Shown here: piece after piece, positions 1 to 9,190 of the stretch
Position numbering within the stretch: the first letter of the stretch is position 1
Layout: each line of letters opens with the position of its first letter
Assembly (NCBI RefSeq): GCF_010726085.1
Contig: NZ_AP022560.1
Coordinates: 682,001-746,000 of the forward strand
Direction: 5' to 3'
Length of the DNA: 64,000 bases
Origin: Mycolicibacterium moriokaense
Lineage (GTDB): Bacteria > Actinomycetota > Actinomycetes > Mycobacteriales > Mycobacteriaceae
The notes under the pieces: model-generated
What the model was told of the DNA's origin: nothing
Databases searched by the model: none
What the model saw: only the letters and a program-made list of their open reading frames with translations
Program-made: the position numbers and the translations under genes

Positions 1-566
1 TGTGCGTAAGCGATGAACTGCTGGTAAAGCTCACGCATCACCCTGTGTGGCGTGACCTTTACCAGCGGTACCGATTGGTCGGCTGCCCGACGCATGGCAC
101 CGGCAACTTCTTCGTACTGCGTTCGCTGCGCGGGTGTCCATTGGGTAGCCGGGATTGAACGATCCCGCTGGTCCCAACCGTTGCGCTGTTCCTGCGCGAG
201 TGTCCTTACGATCGGGCCCCATGCTGTACAGCTCGGATCCTCGGTAATGATGCTGACCGGACCTTTGTCGTCGGCGCTCGCCAACCCGAACGTCTCGCCC
301 GTCGACGCCGCACCGTCGTCACCACGGTCTTTTGTTACCGAAATCGTCACTGCCACAGTAACTCCGATGACGACCAGCAGCGCCAGCGCTCCGATGCCCC
401 ACTTCCAGCCGTTGCCGCCCTTCTTCGTCGGCGGGCCAGCGCCCCATGTCTGCCATCGCTGCTGGGACCCCGGATAGCCTTGCGGCGGAACATTATTCCC
501 GGGCGGCGGACCGCCGGGCGGTGGACTGCCAGGCGGGGGCGTACCGCCGGGCGGCTGAAAGCTCAC
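1..566 (-). CDS. Proline-rich single-pass membrane protein, partial
   Basis: Function not recognised. The gene starts with GTG at 566, overlapping the stop of the upstream gene by 4 nt (GTGA), and runs off the left edge; 188 codons are visible without a stop. Residues 4-34 are a low-complexity Pro/Gly tract (repeats of PPG type), residues about 54-76 form one hydrophobic membrane helix after a Lys/Gly-rich stretch, and an extracytoplasmic domain with one Cys (C113) and many charged/Gln residues follows. This layout (cytosolic Pro-rich tail, one helix, outer domain) is common for mycobacterial membrane proteins next to type VII secretion substrates. It is very probably co-translated with the 563-1345 gene. 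Because it has no early ATG it is easily missed. Confidence 0.75.
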   Translation of the reverse strand, partial: MSFQPPGGTPPPGSPPPGGPPPGNNVPPQGYPGSQQRWQTWGAGPPTKKGGNGWKWGIGALALLVVIGVTVAVTISVTKDRGDDGAASTGETFGLASADDKGPVSIITEDPSCTAWGPIVRTLAQEQRNGWDQRDRSIPATQWTPAQRTQYEEVAGAMRRAADQSVPLVKVTPHRVMRELYQQFIAYA

Positions 567-1345
567 AGCGCGACCCTGATCGTCGCCTCGGCCGGACGTG
601 TCGGCGCGGGCTTCGGCGAGGAAGGCGGCTCCGGCTTGGATTCTTGCGGCGCAGGTTCCGGCGCCCGCTCGGCACTCGAGCCACCCGGCGCCGCTTCGTC
701 GGACCGCGGCTCCGCCCTCTCCTTGGGCTGCTCCTCGACATCGAGCTTCGGATCCTCGTCGGCGAGACGCTCTTCGCTTGACATCTCTGCCATTTGACTC
801 GCCTGCTGCGCGGCGCTCTGCACGCCTTGCATGATCGCCTGGGGAATCGCCGCCGCCATGCTCGCCAATTGCATCGGGATCTGAGCAGCCTGTTGAGCCA
901 GCTGCATCGGCATCTGCATCAGCTGGCCCATCTGGTCCGTCTGCCCCGCTCCGGCCGCCGGAGCCGCAGCCGGCGTCCCGCCCGACACGGGCGTTCCCGG
1001 CGCACCGCCGCCCGCTCCCACTGTCTCGTCCAGCAGACCCAACCGCTTGAGAATGTCCTCTGCAATCTGCCGATCGGTCGCGTCGTAGCGGTCCGCCGCG
1101 GCCATCACATTCTGGGCGTAGCGGGTCAGCTCTTCTTTGGTGATCGGCATCTGGGCGATCACCGGATCGACCACCTCGGCGACCTTGCCCGCGATCGCCG
1201 TTGACAGTGCATCGGTGCCCGCCGGGCTGAACGGGGCAGGCGCCTCCGGGATCAATCCGGCGATCGTCTGCAACTTCGCGCCCGACTGCCGGACCAACGC
1301 GGTATCGACGCGCAAATCCTCAGTCACAGTCGCTCCGCTCGGCAT
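563..1345 (-). CDS. EspC-like (type VII secretion-associated) protein, Pro/Ala-rich C-terminus
   Basis: Residues 1-105 form the helical part: two helical stretches around the segment PITKEEL, with YDATD at residues 87-91, which fits the YxxxD/E export signal of ESX substrates just after the second helix. Residues about 108-185 are Ala/Gly/Gln/Met-rich (MQMPMQLAQQAAQ type repeats) and about 185-255 are acidic and Pro-rich, probably disordered. By these features it resembles the T7SS EspC-like target family of mycobacteria, though it is longer than the usual ~100 residues. ATG at 1345 has a GGGAG ribosome-binding site 5 nt upstream. It overlaps the downstream membrane-protein gene by 4 nt. Family assignment is moderate; secretion is an inference. 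Confidence 0.7.
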   Translation of the reverse strand: MPSGATVTEDLRVDTALVRQSGAKLQTIAGLIPEAPAPFSPAGTDALSTAIAGKVAEVVDPVIAQMPITKEELTRYAQNVMAAADRYDATDRQIAEDILKRLGLLDETVGAGGGAPGTPVSGGTPAAAPAAGAGQTDQMGQLMQMPMQLAQQAAQIPMQLASMAAAIPQAIMQGVQSAAQQASQMAEMSSEERLADEDPKLDVEEQPKERAEPRSDEAAPGGSSAERAPEPAPQESKPEPPSSPKPAPTRPAEATIRVAL

Positions 1346-1694
1346 TCAGCTCCCCCGCTGAACCCCGCCGAGCCCCCTCAGGCGTCACGCGGAAAATGCT
1401 ACCGGACCTGAAAAGCCGCCAAATGCACTAATTCCACCGGTCCGACGTCGTCGAACAGACCGTCAGACACCGCCGTCTACCAGGCACGTCACCGCCAGAC
1501 ACCGGCCATCGGTCCATCCCGCGCATACAACCCCCACACCAGCCGAGCACCCCCACCGAATGTGGGGTTCTGTCACACAAATCACCACTTGCGCGGCGCG
1601 AAAACGCGAGCAGAATACGTCGCGCGGGGGAACCTACAATGCCCAGATTTCGGGCGGTTCAACTTCAACGGACATGGGTAGGTTTGAAGACTGT
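1346..1694. other. Intergenic region between EspC-like gene and treS
   Basis: About 350 bp separates the two divergent genes. I see no convincing coding frame. It holds the likely treS promoter (see 1635-1640) and, on the minus side, must hold the promoter of the EspC-like gene, which I could not place. No clear operator repeat was found. Confidence 0.5.
1635..1640 (+). promoter_or_regulatory. Candidate -10 (TACAAT) for treS-mak
   Basis: TACAAT fits the mycobacterial SigA -10 (TAnnnT). No good -35 lies 17 bp upstream. Transcription would start near 1647, leaving a ~48-nt leader before ATG 1695 and excluding the more upstream in-frame GTG at 1560. Confidence 0.4.
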
Positions 1695-3473
1695 ATGGAC
1701 GTTAGCGACCACGACCCCACGGAAGGCAGCCACGTCGAGGACGGCGTGGTTGAGCATCCGAGCGCCGAAGACTTCGAACATGCGCGGGCGCTGCCCGAGG
1801 ATCGCACCTGGTTCAAGCACGCCGTCTTCTACGAGGTGCTGGTACGCGCATTCCACGACTCCAACGCCGACGGCATCGGGGACCTGCGCGGGCTGACCGA
1901 ACGCCTGGACTACCTGAAATGGCTTGGGGTCGATTGCCTTTGGCTTCCGCCCTTCTACGATTCTCCGCTGCGCGACGGAGGCTACGACATCCGCGACTTC
2001 TACAAGGTGCTCCCTGAGTTCGGCACCGTTGAGGACTTCGTCGAACTCCTGGACGCAGCGCACCGCCGCGGTATCCGCATCATCACCGACCTGGTCATGA
2101 ACCACACGTCGGATTCGCACGAGTGGTTCCAGGAATCGCGTCGCAACCCCGACGGCCCCTACGGCGACTTCTACGTCTGGAGCGACACCAGCGAGAAGTA
2201 CCAGGACGCCCGAATCATCTTCGTCGACACCGAGGAGTCCAACTGGACCTTCGACCCGGTGCGGCGGCAGTTCTACTGGCACCGCTTCTTCTCGCACCAA
2301 CCCGACCTGAATTACGACAACCCCGCAGTACAGGAGGCGATGCTCGACGTCCTGCGTTTCTGGCTGGACCTCGGCATCGACGGCTTCCGCCTGGACGCCG
2401 TCCCGTACCTGTTCGAGCGCGAGGGCACCAACTGCGAGAACTTGCCCGAGACGCACGCCTTCCTCAAGCACTGCCGCAAGGTGATCGACGACGAGTACCC
2501 GGGTCGCGTCCTGCTGGCCGAGGCCAACCAGTGGCCCGCCGACGTCGTCGAGTACTTCGGCGACCCCGACACCGGCGGCGACGAATGCCACATGGCGTTC
2601 CACTTCCCGCTGATGCCAAGGATTTTCATGGCGGTTCGGCGTGAATCGCGGTTCCCGATCTCCGAGATCCTGGCGCAGACCCCGCCCATCCCCGAGATGG
2701 CGCAGTGGGGCATCTTCCTGCGTAACCACGACGAGCTGACGCTCGAGATGGTCACCGACGAAGAGCGCGACTACATGTACGCCGAATACGCCAAAGACCC
2801 CCGGATGAAGGCCAACGTCGGCATCCGGCGGCGTCTCGCGCCTTTGCTCGAGAACGACCGCAACCAGATGCAGCTGTTCACGGCACTGCTGCTGTCCCTG
2901 CCCGGTTCACCGGTGCTCTACTACGGCGACGAGATCGGGATGGGCGACATCATCTGGCTCGGCGACCGCGACGGCGTGCGCACCCCGATGCAGTGGACCC
3001 CCGACCGCAACGCGGGTTTCTCCACCGCCAACCCCGGCCGGCTGTACCTGCCGCCCAACCAGGACCCGATCTACGGCTACCAATCGGTGAACGTCGAGGC
3101 ACAGCGCGACAGCTCGACGTCGCTGCTGAACTGGACCCGCACGATGCTGGCCGTACGTCGCCGCCACGACGCGTTCGCCGTCGGTACTTTCCGCGAGCTT
3201 GGCGGGTCGAATCCGTCGGTATTGACGTACGTTCGCGAGATGGAAAGCGAAGAACAGGGCGGCACCGTGCTGTGCGTCAACAACCTGTCGCGCTTCCCGC
3301 AGCCCATCGAGCTGAATCTGCAGCACTGGAACGGGTACACACCCATCGAGATGACCGGGCACGTCGAGTTCCCGCGCATCGGCCAGCTGCCGTACCTGCT
3401 CACCCTGCCAGGTCACGGGTTCTACTGGTTCGCACTGCGAGAACCTGAACCGGAACTTGGAGCTACACCGTGA
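1695..3473 (+). CDS. treS: Trehalose synthase TreS (maltose alpha-D-glucosyltransferase)
   Basis: Interconverts maltose and trehalose; in mycobacteria it works with maltokinase to feed the GlgE alpha-glucan pathway in the cytosol. GH13 (beta/alpha)8 enzyme: nucleophile D234 in GFRLDAVP, acid/base E276 in LLAEANQWP, and transition-state D346 in RNHDELTLE are all present, with DLVMNHTS as the first conserved block. 592 residues from ATG 1695, against about 600 for the M. tuberculosis protein, to which the sequence is nearly identical across the core. In-frame starts at 1674 (ATG) and 1560 (GTG) exist; 1674 is a fair alternative, 1560 lies upstream of the likely promoter. Overlaps mak by 4 nt (GTGA), so the pair is translationally coupled. 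Confidence 0.97.
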   Translation: MDVSDHDPTEGSHVEDGVVEHPSAEDFEHARALPEDRTWFKHAVFYEVLVRAFHDSNADGIGDLRGLTERLDYLKWLGVDCLWLPPFYDSPLRDGGYDIRDFYKVLPEFGTVEDFVELLDAAHRRGIRIITDLVMNHTSDSHEWFQESRRNPDGPYGDFYVWSDTSEKYQDARIIFVDTEESNWTFDPVRRQFYWHRFFSHQPDLNYDNPAVQEAMLDVLRFWLDLGIDGFRLDAVPYLFEREGTNCENLPETHAFLKHCRKVIDDEYPGRVLLAEANQWPADVVEYFGDPDTGGDECHMAFHFPLMPRIFMAVRRESRFPISEILAQTPPIPEMAQWGIFLRNHDELTLEMVTDEERDYMYAEYAKDPRMKANVGIRRRLAPLLENDRNQMQLFTALLLSLPGSPVLYYGDEIGMGDIIWLGDRDGVRTPMQWTPDRNAGFSTANPGRLYLPPNQDPIYGYQSVNVEAQRDSSTSLLNWTRTMLAVRRRHDAFAVGTFRELGGSNPSVLTYVREMESEEQGGTVLCVNNLSRFPQPIELNLQHWNGYTPIEMTGHVEFPRIGQLPYLLTLPGHGFYWFALREPEPELGATP

Positions 3474-4819
3474 ATCTCCCGTTCGACCAATGGTTACCGC
3501 TACAACGCTGGTACGCGGGGCGCAGCCGCGAGCTCGCCTCCGCCGAGCCGGCTGTCACCGTCCCGCTGCGCGACGACTTGGACCTCGTCCTGGTCGACGC
3601 GTCGTACACCGACGGCTCGTCGGAGCGCTACCAGATCATCGTGCAGTGGAACGACGCCGGACCCATCGAGGAGTACGCCGACGTGGCGACCATCGGTCGC
3701 GACGGCGACCGCACCGCCTATGACGCGCTCTACGATCCGACGGCCGGGCAGTACCTGTTGTCGTTGATCGACTCGTCGGCGACCGTCGGCGCGGCCGACG
3801 CGATGGTGCGCTTCGAGAAGGAGCCCGACGTCACCCTGCCGCTCGACGTCGCGCCACACATGATGGGCGCTGAGCAGAGCAACACCAGCGTCGTATTCGA
3901 GCAGGACGCCGTTCTCAAGATCTTTCGACGCATCACGCCGGGGATAAATCCGGACATCGAGCTCAACCGGGTGCTGGCGCGGGCGGGGAATCCGCATGTG
4001 GCACGCCTGCTCGGCTCGTTCGAGACGACGACGTCCGACGGGGACCCCTGTGCGCTCGGCATGGTCACCGAGTTCGCGGCCAACTCCGCCGAGGGTTGGG
4101 ATATGGCGTTGGCGAGCACGCGCGATCTGTTCGCCGAAGGCGACCTGTACGCCGACGAGGTCGGCGGCGACTTCGCGGGCGAGTCCTTCCGGCTGGGTGA
4201 AGCGGTCGCCGCTGTGCACGCGACGCTGGCCGACAGCCTCGAGACATCGATCGTCGCGTTCCCGACCGACACCATGCTCGAGCGGTTGTCGGCGGTCGCG
4301 AAGGCGGTGCCCGAACTCGAGGAATTCGTGGAGCTGATCGAGGAGCGCTACCGCAAGCTCGCCGAGGAGAAGATCGTCGTGCAGCGCATCCACGGCGACC
4401 TGCATCTCGGCCAGGTGTTGCGCACCCCGGAGTCGTGGCTGCTGATCGACTTCGAGGGCGAGCCCGGCCAACCGCTCGACGAGCGCAGGCAGCCCGACTC
4501 GACGCTGCGGGACGTGGCCGGCATGCTGCGGTCCTACGAATACGCGGCATACCAACGGCTGATCGACCATTCGAGTGACTCGCGAGACGAGGATCGTGAC
4601 CGGCAGCTCGCCGCGCGGGCCCGCGAATGGGTGGACCGCAACGCGGGCTCGTTCTGCGAGGGCTACGCGGAGGTTTCCGGTGCCGACCCGCGCGACGCGG
4701 GCGACCTGCTCCTCGCGTACGAGCTCGACAAGGCGGTGTACGAGGCCGGTTACGAGGCCCGGCACCGGCCGAGTTGGCTGCCGATTCCGCTGAAATCGAT
4801 CGCCCGCATCGTCGGTTGA
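3470..4819 (+). CDS. mak: Maltokinase (Mak/Pep2)
   Basis: Phosphorylates maltose with ATP to maltose-1-phosphate, the donor precursor for GlgE. It has the aminoglycoside-phosphotransferase-like fold: the catalytic loop H308-G-D310-L-H312 ([10 protein letters not shown]) and metal-binding D327 in [11 protein letters not shown] are seen. 449 residues, close to the ~455 of the tuberculosis enzyme. GTG start inside the treS stop codon (GTGA), matching the treS-mak arrangement known in mycobacteria, where the two proteins form a complex. A hairpin at 4824-4872 ends the unit. Confidence 0.95.
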   Translation: MNLPFDQWLPLQRWYAGRSRELASAEPAVTVPLRDDLDLVLVDASYTDGSSERYQIIVQWNDAGPIEEYADVATIGRDGDRTAYDALYDPTAGQYLLSLIDSSATVGAADAMVRFEKEPDVTLPLDVAPHMMGAEQSNTSVVFEQDAVLKIFRRITPGINPDIELNRVLARAGNPHVARLLGSFETTTSDGDPCALGMVTEFAANSAEGWDMALASTRDLFAEGDLYADEVGGDFAGESFRLGEAVAAVHATLADSLETSIVAFPTDTMLERLSAVAKAVPELEEFVELIEERYRKLAEEKIVVQRIHGDLHLGQVLRTPESWLLIDFEGEPGQPLDERRQPDSTLRDVAGMLRSYEYAAYQRLIDHSSDSRDEDRDRQLAARAREWVDRNAGSFCEGYAEVSGADPRDAGDLLLAYELDKAVYEAGYEARHRPSWLPIPLKSIARIVG

Positions 4820-4823
4820 CGGC

Positions 4824-4872
4824 GACTTCGGCGTGTTAAGTACCGCTGAGCGAGACTAAGCACGCCGAAATC
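4824..4872. terminator. Bidirectional hairpin terminator between mak and TetR
   Basis: Arms 4824-4841 and 4855-4872 pair at 15 of 18 positions (core CGGCGTG/CACGCCG) around a 13-nt loop. It sits between two convergent genes, ending 5 nt after the mak stop and 15 nt before the TetR stop. No long T run, as usual for mycobacteria. Confidence 0.7.
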
Positions 4873-4887
4873 GCAAGAGAAACCGGC

Positions 4888-5439
4888 CTATCGACGGAGC
4901 ATGAGGTCCAGGACGCGGCCGTCCAGCGGTGCGGGCGCGTCCTCAACCACCGGCGTCTCGTGCACCAGGCCCATGCCGGTGGCGAACAGCACCGACGAGC
5001 GCCAGGCCGCCTCTTCCTCGTCGAATCCGCAATCGAGGAACGCCCGCCGGACTTCGGAGAGCACCCGCTCATCGCTTTGGCGGACGCTGCGATGGATGGT
5101 CTCGTCGGTCAGCGCCCACATCCGCATCGCCCGCTCGAGCGCCCAGTGGTCGGGCCGCAGCAGGGACTGGACCATCTCCTCGAGCCGTTCACGGCCCTTG
5201 ACGTCGCGAAAGCTCTCGATCCGGCGGCGCCATTGGTCGTGCAGGTTGGCCCACGCATCGGCAAGCGCGGTGCGGTATGCGCACATGTCGGCGAAATGCC
5301 AGTAGAAGCTGCCCTTGGTGACTTGCAGGCGTTCGCACAGCCGACCGATTTTCAGCGCGCTCGGCCCGCCCTCCGAGAGGAGGGCGAACCCCGCCTGGAC
5401 CCAGTCGTCGGCCGTCAGCGGGCTGCGCGCCTGCGTCAT
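4888..5439 (-). CDS. TetR-family transcriptional regulator
   Basis: 183 residues. N-terminal helix-turn-helix: residues about 10-50, with LKIGRLCERLQVTKGSFYWHF matching the TetR signature (helix, turn, GSFYWHF). The C-terminal ligand domain (about 60-183) has no feature that identifies a ligand. ATG 5439. The upstream 330 bp carry two inverted repeats (5527-5642 and 5650-5678); either could be its operator, but both are far from the start codon. Target unknown; the divergent DUF5709-like gene is the nearest candidate. Confidence 0.85.
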   Translation of the reverse strand: MTQARSPLTADDWVQAGFALLSEGGPSALKIGRLCERLQVTKGSFYWHFADMCAYRTALADAWANLHDQWRRRIESFRDVKGRERLEEMVQSLLRPDHWALERAMRMWALTDETIHRSVRQSDERVLSEVRRAFLDCGFDEEEAAWRSSVLFATGMGLVHETPVVEDAPAPLDGRVLDLMLRR

Positions 5440-5526
5440 GGGGGGAGCATACGACGTTGTTTACGCTCGCGAAAATTGAGTCGGCAACGAATCTGCGCGT
5501 CTGATCGGCTTCGACCGCCGGAAAAG

Positions 5527-5642
5527 TATTAGCAACCGCGGCCGCCGGGAGGTGCCGCCGCTCATCGGCTCCTACTCCGGCCCGCCCGGCCGGCGGCACA
5601 GAAAACTACTCTGCGCCGACGCAGCGGCCGCGGTTGCTAATA
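5527..5642. repeat. 116-bp element bounded by perfect 19-bp inverted repeats
   Basis: Arms 5527-5545 (begins TATTAGCAACC) and 5624-5642 (ends GGTTGCTAATA) are exact reverse complements over 19 bp, 78 bp apart. Inside, GTGCCGCCG (5552-5560) and CGGCGGCAC (5591-5599) form a second, nested inverted repeat. Could be a structured RNA, a palindromic regulatory element or a small non-autonomous mobile remnant; no clear target duplication flanks it (AAAAG/AGACG). Confidence 0.8.
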
Positions 5643-5649
5643 AGACGTG

Positions 5650-5678
5650 ACCGTACCATACGGATCGGTACGGTATGG
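5650..5678. promoter_or_regulatory. Operator-like palindrome (ACCGTACC...GGTACGGT)
   Basis: ACCGTACC at 5650-5657 and GGTACGGT at 5667-5674 are perfect 8-bp arms around 9 bp; CCATAC/GTATGG at 5656-5661 and 5673-5678 give an alternative overlapping pairing. Size and GTAC content are typical of TetR operators. Lies about 110 bp before the DUF5709-like gene and 210 bp from the TetR gene start. Confidence 0.5.
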
Positions 5679-5782
5679 GGAACTTGGACGGGAAGAATGC
5701 TGGCGCGCAACGCTTCTGCGATGTTTCCGTTATTCGCCGCCTTTTCGGTTTAGCCGCGCGGCCCTCGGGCAAGATGGCAGGC

Positions 5783-6121
5783 ATGGCACGCGACGTATCC
5801 GACGACAACCCCCTCACGCCCGAGGAGCAGCTCGACTCCGACGAGGTGCGCAACGATGATGGCGACGAGGTGGTCGACCCGCCGGAGAAGTGGATCGAGG
5901 CTAAAGAGGACGAGACGCTCGACGAGCGTCTCGCCGACGAGGTCCCCGACATCGGACCCGACGACGTCGACCCCCGCGATGCCGATGACACCGACCGGGA
6001 GACCGTCGAGCTCTCCGACGACGCGCTCGACCGCATCGATCCGGAGCGGCACGGCACCGACCGTGGGCAGATCGACGGCACCCCCGAGGACGGCGAGTCG
6101 TTCTTCGACGTCGAGCGCTGA
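5783..6121 (+). CDS. Acidic DUF5709-like protein
   Basis: 112 residues, strongly acidic (Asp/Glu over 30%), no hydrophobic segment, so cytosolic and probably partly disordered. The order PPEKW, then ETLDERLADEVPDIGP resembles the actinobacterial DUF5709 family, which has no known function. Start: ATG 5783 or ATG 5774 (3 residues longer); an ATG at 5675 is in frame but its product would begin with an atypical Arg-rich tail. Its stop abuts that of glgX on the other strand. Function unknown. Confidence 0.7.
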   Translation: MARDVSDDNPLTPEEQLDSDEVRNDDGDEVVDPPEKWIEAKEDETLDERLADEVPDIGPDDVDPRDADDTDRETVELSDDALDRIDPERHGTDRGQIDGTPEDGESFFDVER

Positions 6122-8305
6122 CTACTTCTCGTCGGCCGGAGCCGACTGCAGCACCAACACCGACCTGGCGTCGACGGACACCTTCGCGGAGGCGTCATAG
6201 CGCTCGGCCTCCTCGTCGCCGGCCGCCGCGGTGTTGATCACCGGCACCCACGCGGTACCGAATTGCTCTGCAGGCAGCACGAACTCGATCGGCTCGTAGT
6301 GGGCGTTGAAGCACAGCACAAACGAATCGTCGATCACGCGCTGACCGCGCACGTCCAGGTCGGGTATGCCGTGCCCGTTGAGGTACACCGCGATCGACTT
6401 GGCGAACCCGGACTCCCAATCTTCGTCGCTCATCTCCGAACCGTCTGGGGCGAACCACGCGATGTCGGGTAGCTTCTCGCCGCCGCGCTGGCGCACCGGG
6501 CGGCCGGAGAAGAACCGTCGCCGCCGGAACACCGGGTGTGCGGCGCGCAGCCCAGACACCGACCGGGTGAACTCGATCAGGTCGGAATCGGCACTCGCCC
6601 AGTCGATCCAGGACAGCTCGTTGTCCTGGCAGTACACGTTGTTGTTGCCCTGCTGGGTGCGGCCGAGCTCATCGCCGTGGGCGATCATCGGCACACCCTG
6701 CGACAGCAGCAGCGTGGTCAGGAAGTTGCGCTGCTGACGGGCGCGCAGCGCGTTGATCTCCGGATCGTCGGTGGGACCCTCGACGCCGCAGTTCCACGAC
6801 CGGTTGTGGCTCTCGCCGTCGTTGTTGTCCTCGCCGTTCGCCTCGTTGTGTTTCTCGTTGTAGGACACCAGGTCCCGCAGCGTGAAGCCGTCGTGGGCGA
6901 CGACGAAGTTGATCGAGGCCACCGGTCGGCGCGCGGTGTTCTCGTACAGATCGGCTGAGCCCGTCAGCCGTGACGCGAACTCGTCCAGCGTGGCGGGCTC
7001 GCCGCGCCAGTAGTCGCGGACGGTGTCGCGGTACTTACCGTTCCACTCCGTCCACTGCGGCGGGAAGTTGCCGACCTGGTATCCGCCGGGTCCGACGTCC
7101 CACGGTTCGGCGATCAGCTTCACCTGGCTGACCGTCGGATCCTGTTGTACGAGTTCGAAGAAGGCCGACAGCCGGTCCACGTCGTAGAACTCGCGGGCCA
7201 GTGTGGATGCCAGGTCGAACCGGAAGCCGTCGACGTGCATCTCGGTCACCCAGTACCGCAGCGAGTCCATGATCAGCTGCAGCGTGTGCGGATGGCCGAC
7301 GTTGAGGCTGTTGCCCGTGCCGGTGTAGTCCATGTAGTACCGCTTGTCATCGTCGACCAGGCGGTAGTACGCGGCGTTGTCGATGCCGCGCATGGACAGC
7401 GTCGGCCCGAGGTGGTTGCCCTCCGCGGTGTGGTTGTAGACCACGTCGAGGATGACCTCGATGTCGGCCTCGTGCAGCGCGCGGACCATCGCCTTGAACT
7501 CCTGCACGTGCCCACCGGGATTCGGGCTGGAGCTGTACTTCGGATCGGGCGCCAGGAACCCGATTGTGTTGTAGCCCCAGTAGTTCGAGAGACCCTTTTC
7601 GATGAGCGTGGAGTCGTTGACGAAGTGGTGCACGGGCATCAGCTCGATGGCGTTGACGCCCAACGACTTCAGATGCTCGATGATCACCGGGTGCGCGACG
7701 GCGGCGTAGGTGCCGCGGATCTGCTCGGGGATGTCCGGGTGCGTTTGCGTGAGGCCCTTGACGTGGGCTTCGTAGATGACGGTGTCGGCGTACTCGTGGC
7801 CGGGCGGGCGGTCGACGCCCCAGTCGAAGTACGGGTTGATGACGACACACTTGGGCATGCTGGCGGCCGAGTCGTCGTCGTTGCGGCTGTCGGGGTCGCC
7901 GAAGTTGTAGCCGAACAGCGACTGGTTCCACTCGAAGGTGCCCTCGATGGCCTTGGCGTACGGGTCGAGCAGCAGCTTGTTCGGGTTGCACCGAGCACCC
8001 GCGGCGGGGTCGTAGGCACCATGCACCCGGTAGCCGTAGCGCTGGCCGGGTTCGATGTTGGGCACGAACGCGTGCCAGACGAAGCCGTCGACCTCGGGCA
8101 GGGTCAGCCGGGTCTCGGTGAGGTTGCCGGAGCCGTCGTCGTCGAACAGGCACAGTTCCACCCGTTCGGCGGCCTCGCTGAACAGCGCGAAGTTGGTGCC
8201 GGTGCCGTCATAGGTCGCACCCAGCGGGTAGGCCTTACCCGGCCAGACCTCAAACTGGGCGTTGACCTGCGGGTTTGCGGCTTGAGTCAAGGTTGCGGCT
8301 CCCAT
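6122..8305 (-). CDS. glgX: Glycogen debranching enzyme GlgX (isoamylase-type, TreX family)
   Basis: Hydrolyses alpha-1,6 branches of glycogen/limit dextrin. N-terminal CBM48-like beta domain (about 10-130: VWPGKAYPLGATYDG... type opening), then a GH13 barrel: DVVYNHTAEGN, nucleophile in GFRFDLAS, acid/base in LIAEPWDVG and the third acid in VAHDGFTL. 727 residues from ATG 8305, close to about 720 in M. tuberculosis TreX, with near identity in the core. An upstream in-frame ATG (8377) would overlap the divergent gene's start region. Together with treS-mak it makes this a trehalose/alpha-glucan district. Convergent and abutting with the DUF5709-like gene. Confidence 0.95.
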   Translation of the reverse strand: MGAATLTQAANPQVNAQFEVWPGKAYPLGATYDGTGTNFALFSEAAERVELCLFDDDGSGNLTETRLTLPEVDGFVWHAFVPNIEPGQRYGYRVHGAYDPAAGARCNPNKLLLDPYAKAIEGTFEWNQSLFGYNFGDPDSRNDDDSAASMPKCVVINPYFDWGVDRPPGHEYADTVIYEAHVKGLTQTHPDIPEQIRGTYAAVAHPVIIEHLKSLGVNAIELMPVHHFVNDSTLIEKGLSNYWGYNTIGFLAPDPKYSSSPNPGGHVQEFKAMVRALHEADIEVILDVVYNHTAEGNHLGPTLSMRGIDNAAYYRLVDDDKRYYMDYTGTGNSLNVGHPHTLQLIMDSLRYWVTEMHVDGFRFDLASTLAREFYDVDRLSAFFELVQQDPTVSQVKLIAEPWDVGPGGYQVGNFPPQWTEWNGKYRDTVRDYWRGEPATLDEFASRLTGSADLYENTARRPVASINFVVAHDGFTLRDLVSYNEKHNEANGEDNNDGESHNRSWNCGVEGPTDDPEINALRARQQRNFLTTLLLSQGVPMIAHGDELGRTQQGNNNVYCQDNELSWIDWASADSDLIEFTRSVSGLRAAHPVFRRRRFFSGRPVRQRGGEKLPDIAWFAPDGSEMSDEDWESGFAKSIAVYLNGHGIPDLDVRGQRVIDDSFVLCFNAHYEPIEFVLPAEQFGTAWVPVINTAAAGDEEAERYDASAKVSVDARSVLVLQSAPADEK

Positions 8306-8380
8306 AAATATCGACACGGACGACACGGATGCGCACGAAGGCGACGTTAGGGAATGCCCAATGCGACAGCATTGCAACCA

Positions 8381-9190
8381 ATGAGTTCCTCACTCGAATA
8401 CCGGACGTTGCTGCTGACCATCGATGGCGGCGTGGCAACCATCACGCTGAACCGGCCGAAGCAGCGCAATGCCGTCGGCGATGGGATGCGCGACGAGCTC
8501 GCGGACGCCTACCGCACCTGCGAGCGCGACGACGAGGTCCGGGTCATCGTGCTGACGGGCACGCCACCCGCTTTCTGTGCGGGCGCCGACCTCGGCGAGG
8601 GTGAGGACACGTTCGCCGCGCCGGGGTCCGGGTTCACCGCGGCCGGTATCGACGTGCCCGCCTGGACGCTGTCCAAACCGGTGATCGCCGCGGTCAACGG
8701 CCACGCCATCGGGTTGGGTCTGACGCTGGCGTTGCAGTGCGACATCCGGTTCTTCGCCGCCGATGCCCGCTACGGCGTCGTCCAGGTGCGTCGCGGCGTC
8801 GTCGCCGACGCCTACTCGCACTGGGTGCTGCCGCGTCTGGTCGGGATCGCCAACGCCGCCGAAATCCTGTTGACCGGTGCGACATTCGATGGCCGCCGAG
8901 CGGTGGCGCTGGGGCTGGGCAGCCGCATGCTCGACGCGGACGAGGTGCTTCCCGCCGCCATGGAACTGGCGCGCGACATCGCCGAGAACACCGCGCCGAT
9001 GTCGGTCGCGGCCAGCAAGCGGCTGCTGTGGGATTCGTTCGATCTCGACCGCGCCGCCGTGGGCCGTCGCGAAACCGACATCCACCTCGCGCTCATGGGT
9101 CACGACGACGCGAAGGAGGGTGTGCGCGCCCATCTGGCCGGGCGTCCGCCGAAGTGGACGGGGCGGCCCGCGGACCCCACCCGCGGTTAG
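8381..9190 (+). CDS. Enoyl-CoA hydratase/isomerase family protein (crotonase fold)
   Basis: 269 residues from ATG 8381 (ATG 8354 is an in-frame alternative). Crotonase hallmarks: ITLNRPKQRNAV near the start, oxyanion-hole segment PPAFCAGADLGEG, and GHAIGLGLTLALQCDIRF. The region where hydratases carry their first catalytic Glu reads VQVRRGVVADAYSHWVLPRLVG, with no Glu, and no obvious second Glu follows, so simple hydratase chemistry is doubtful; thioester hydrolysis, isomerisation or another crotonase reaction is possible. Stop codon overlaps that of pncA on the other strand by 2 nt. Confidence 0.88.
   Translation: MSSSLEYRTLLLTIDGGVATITLNRPKQRNAVGDGMRDELADAYRTCERDDEVRVIVLTGTPPAFCAGADLGEGEDTFAAPGSGFTAAGIDVPAWTLSKPVIAAVNGHAIGLGLTLALQCDIRFFAADARYGVVQVRRGVVADAYSHWVLPRLVGIANAAEILLTGATFDGRRAVALGLGSRMLDADEVLPAAMELARDIAENTAPMSVAASKRLLWDSFDLDRAAVGRRETDIHLALMGHDDAKEGVRAHLAGRPPKWTGRPADPTRG

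Noticed and set aside
31..222. A 63-codon minus-strand ATG frame
   Set aside because: It overlaps the longer GTG-started membrane protein in another frame and has no coding character.
1560..1694. treS starting at GTG 1560 (637 residues)
   Set aside because: The added residues are unlike TreS N-termini and lie partly upstream of the likely TACAAT -10; ATG 1695 or 1674 fits family length.
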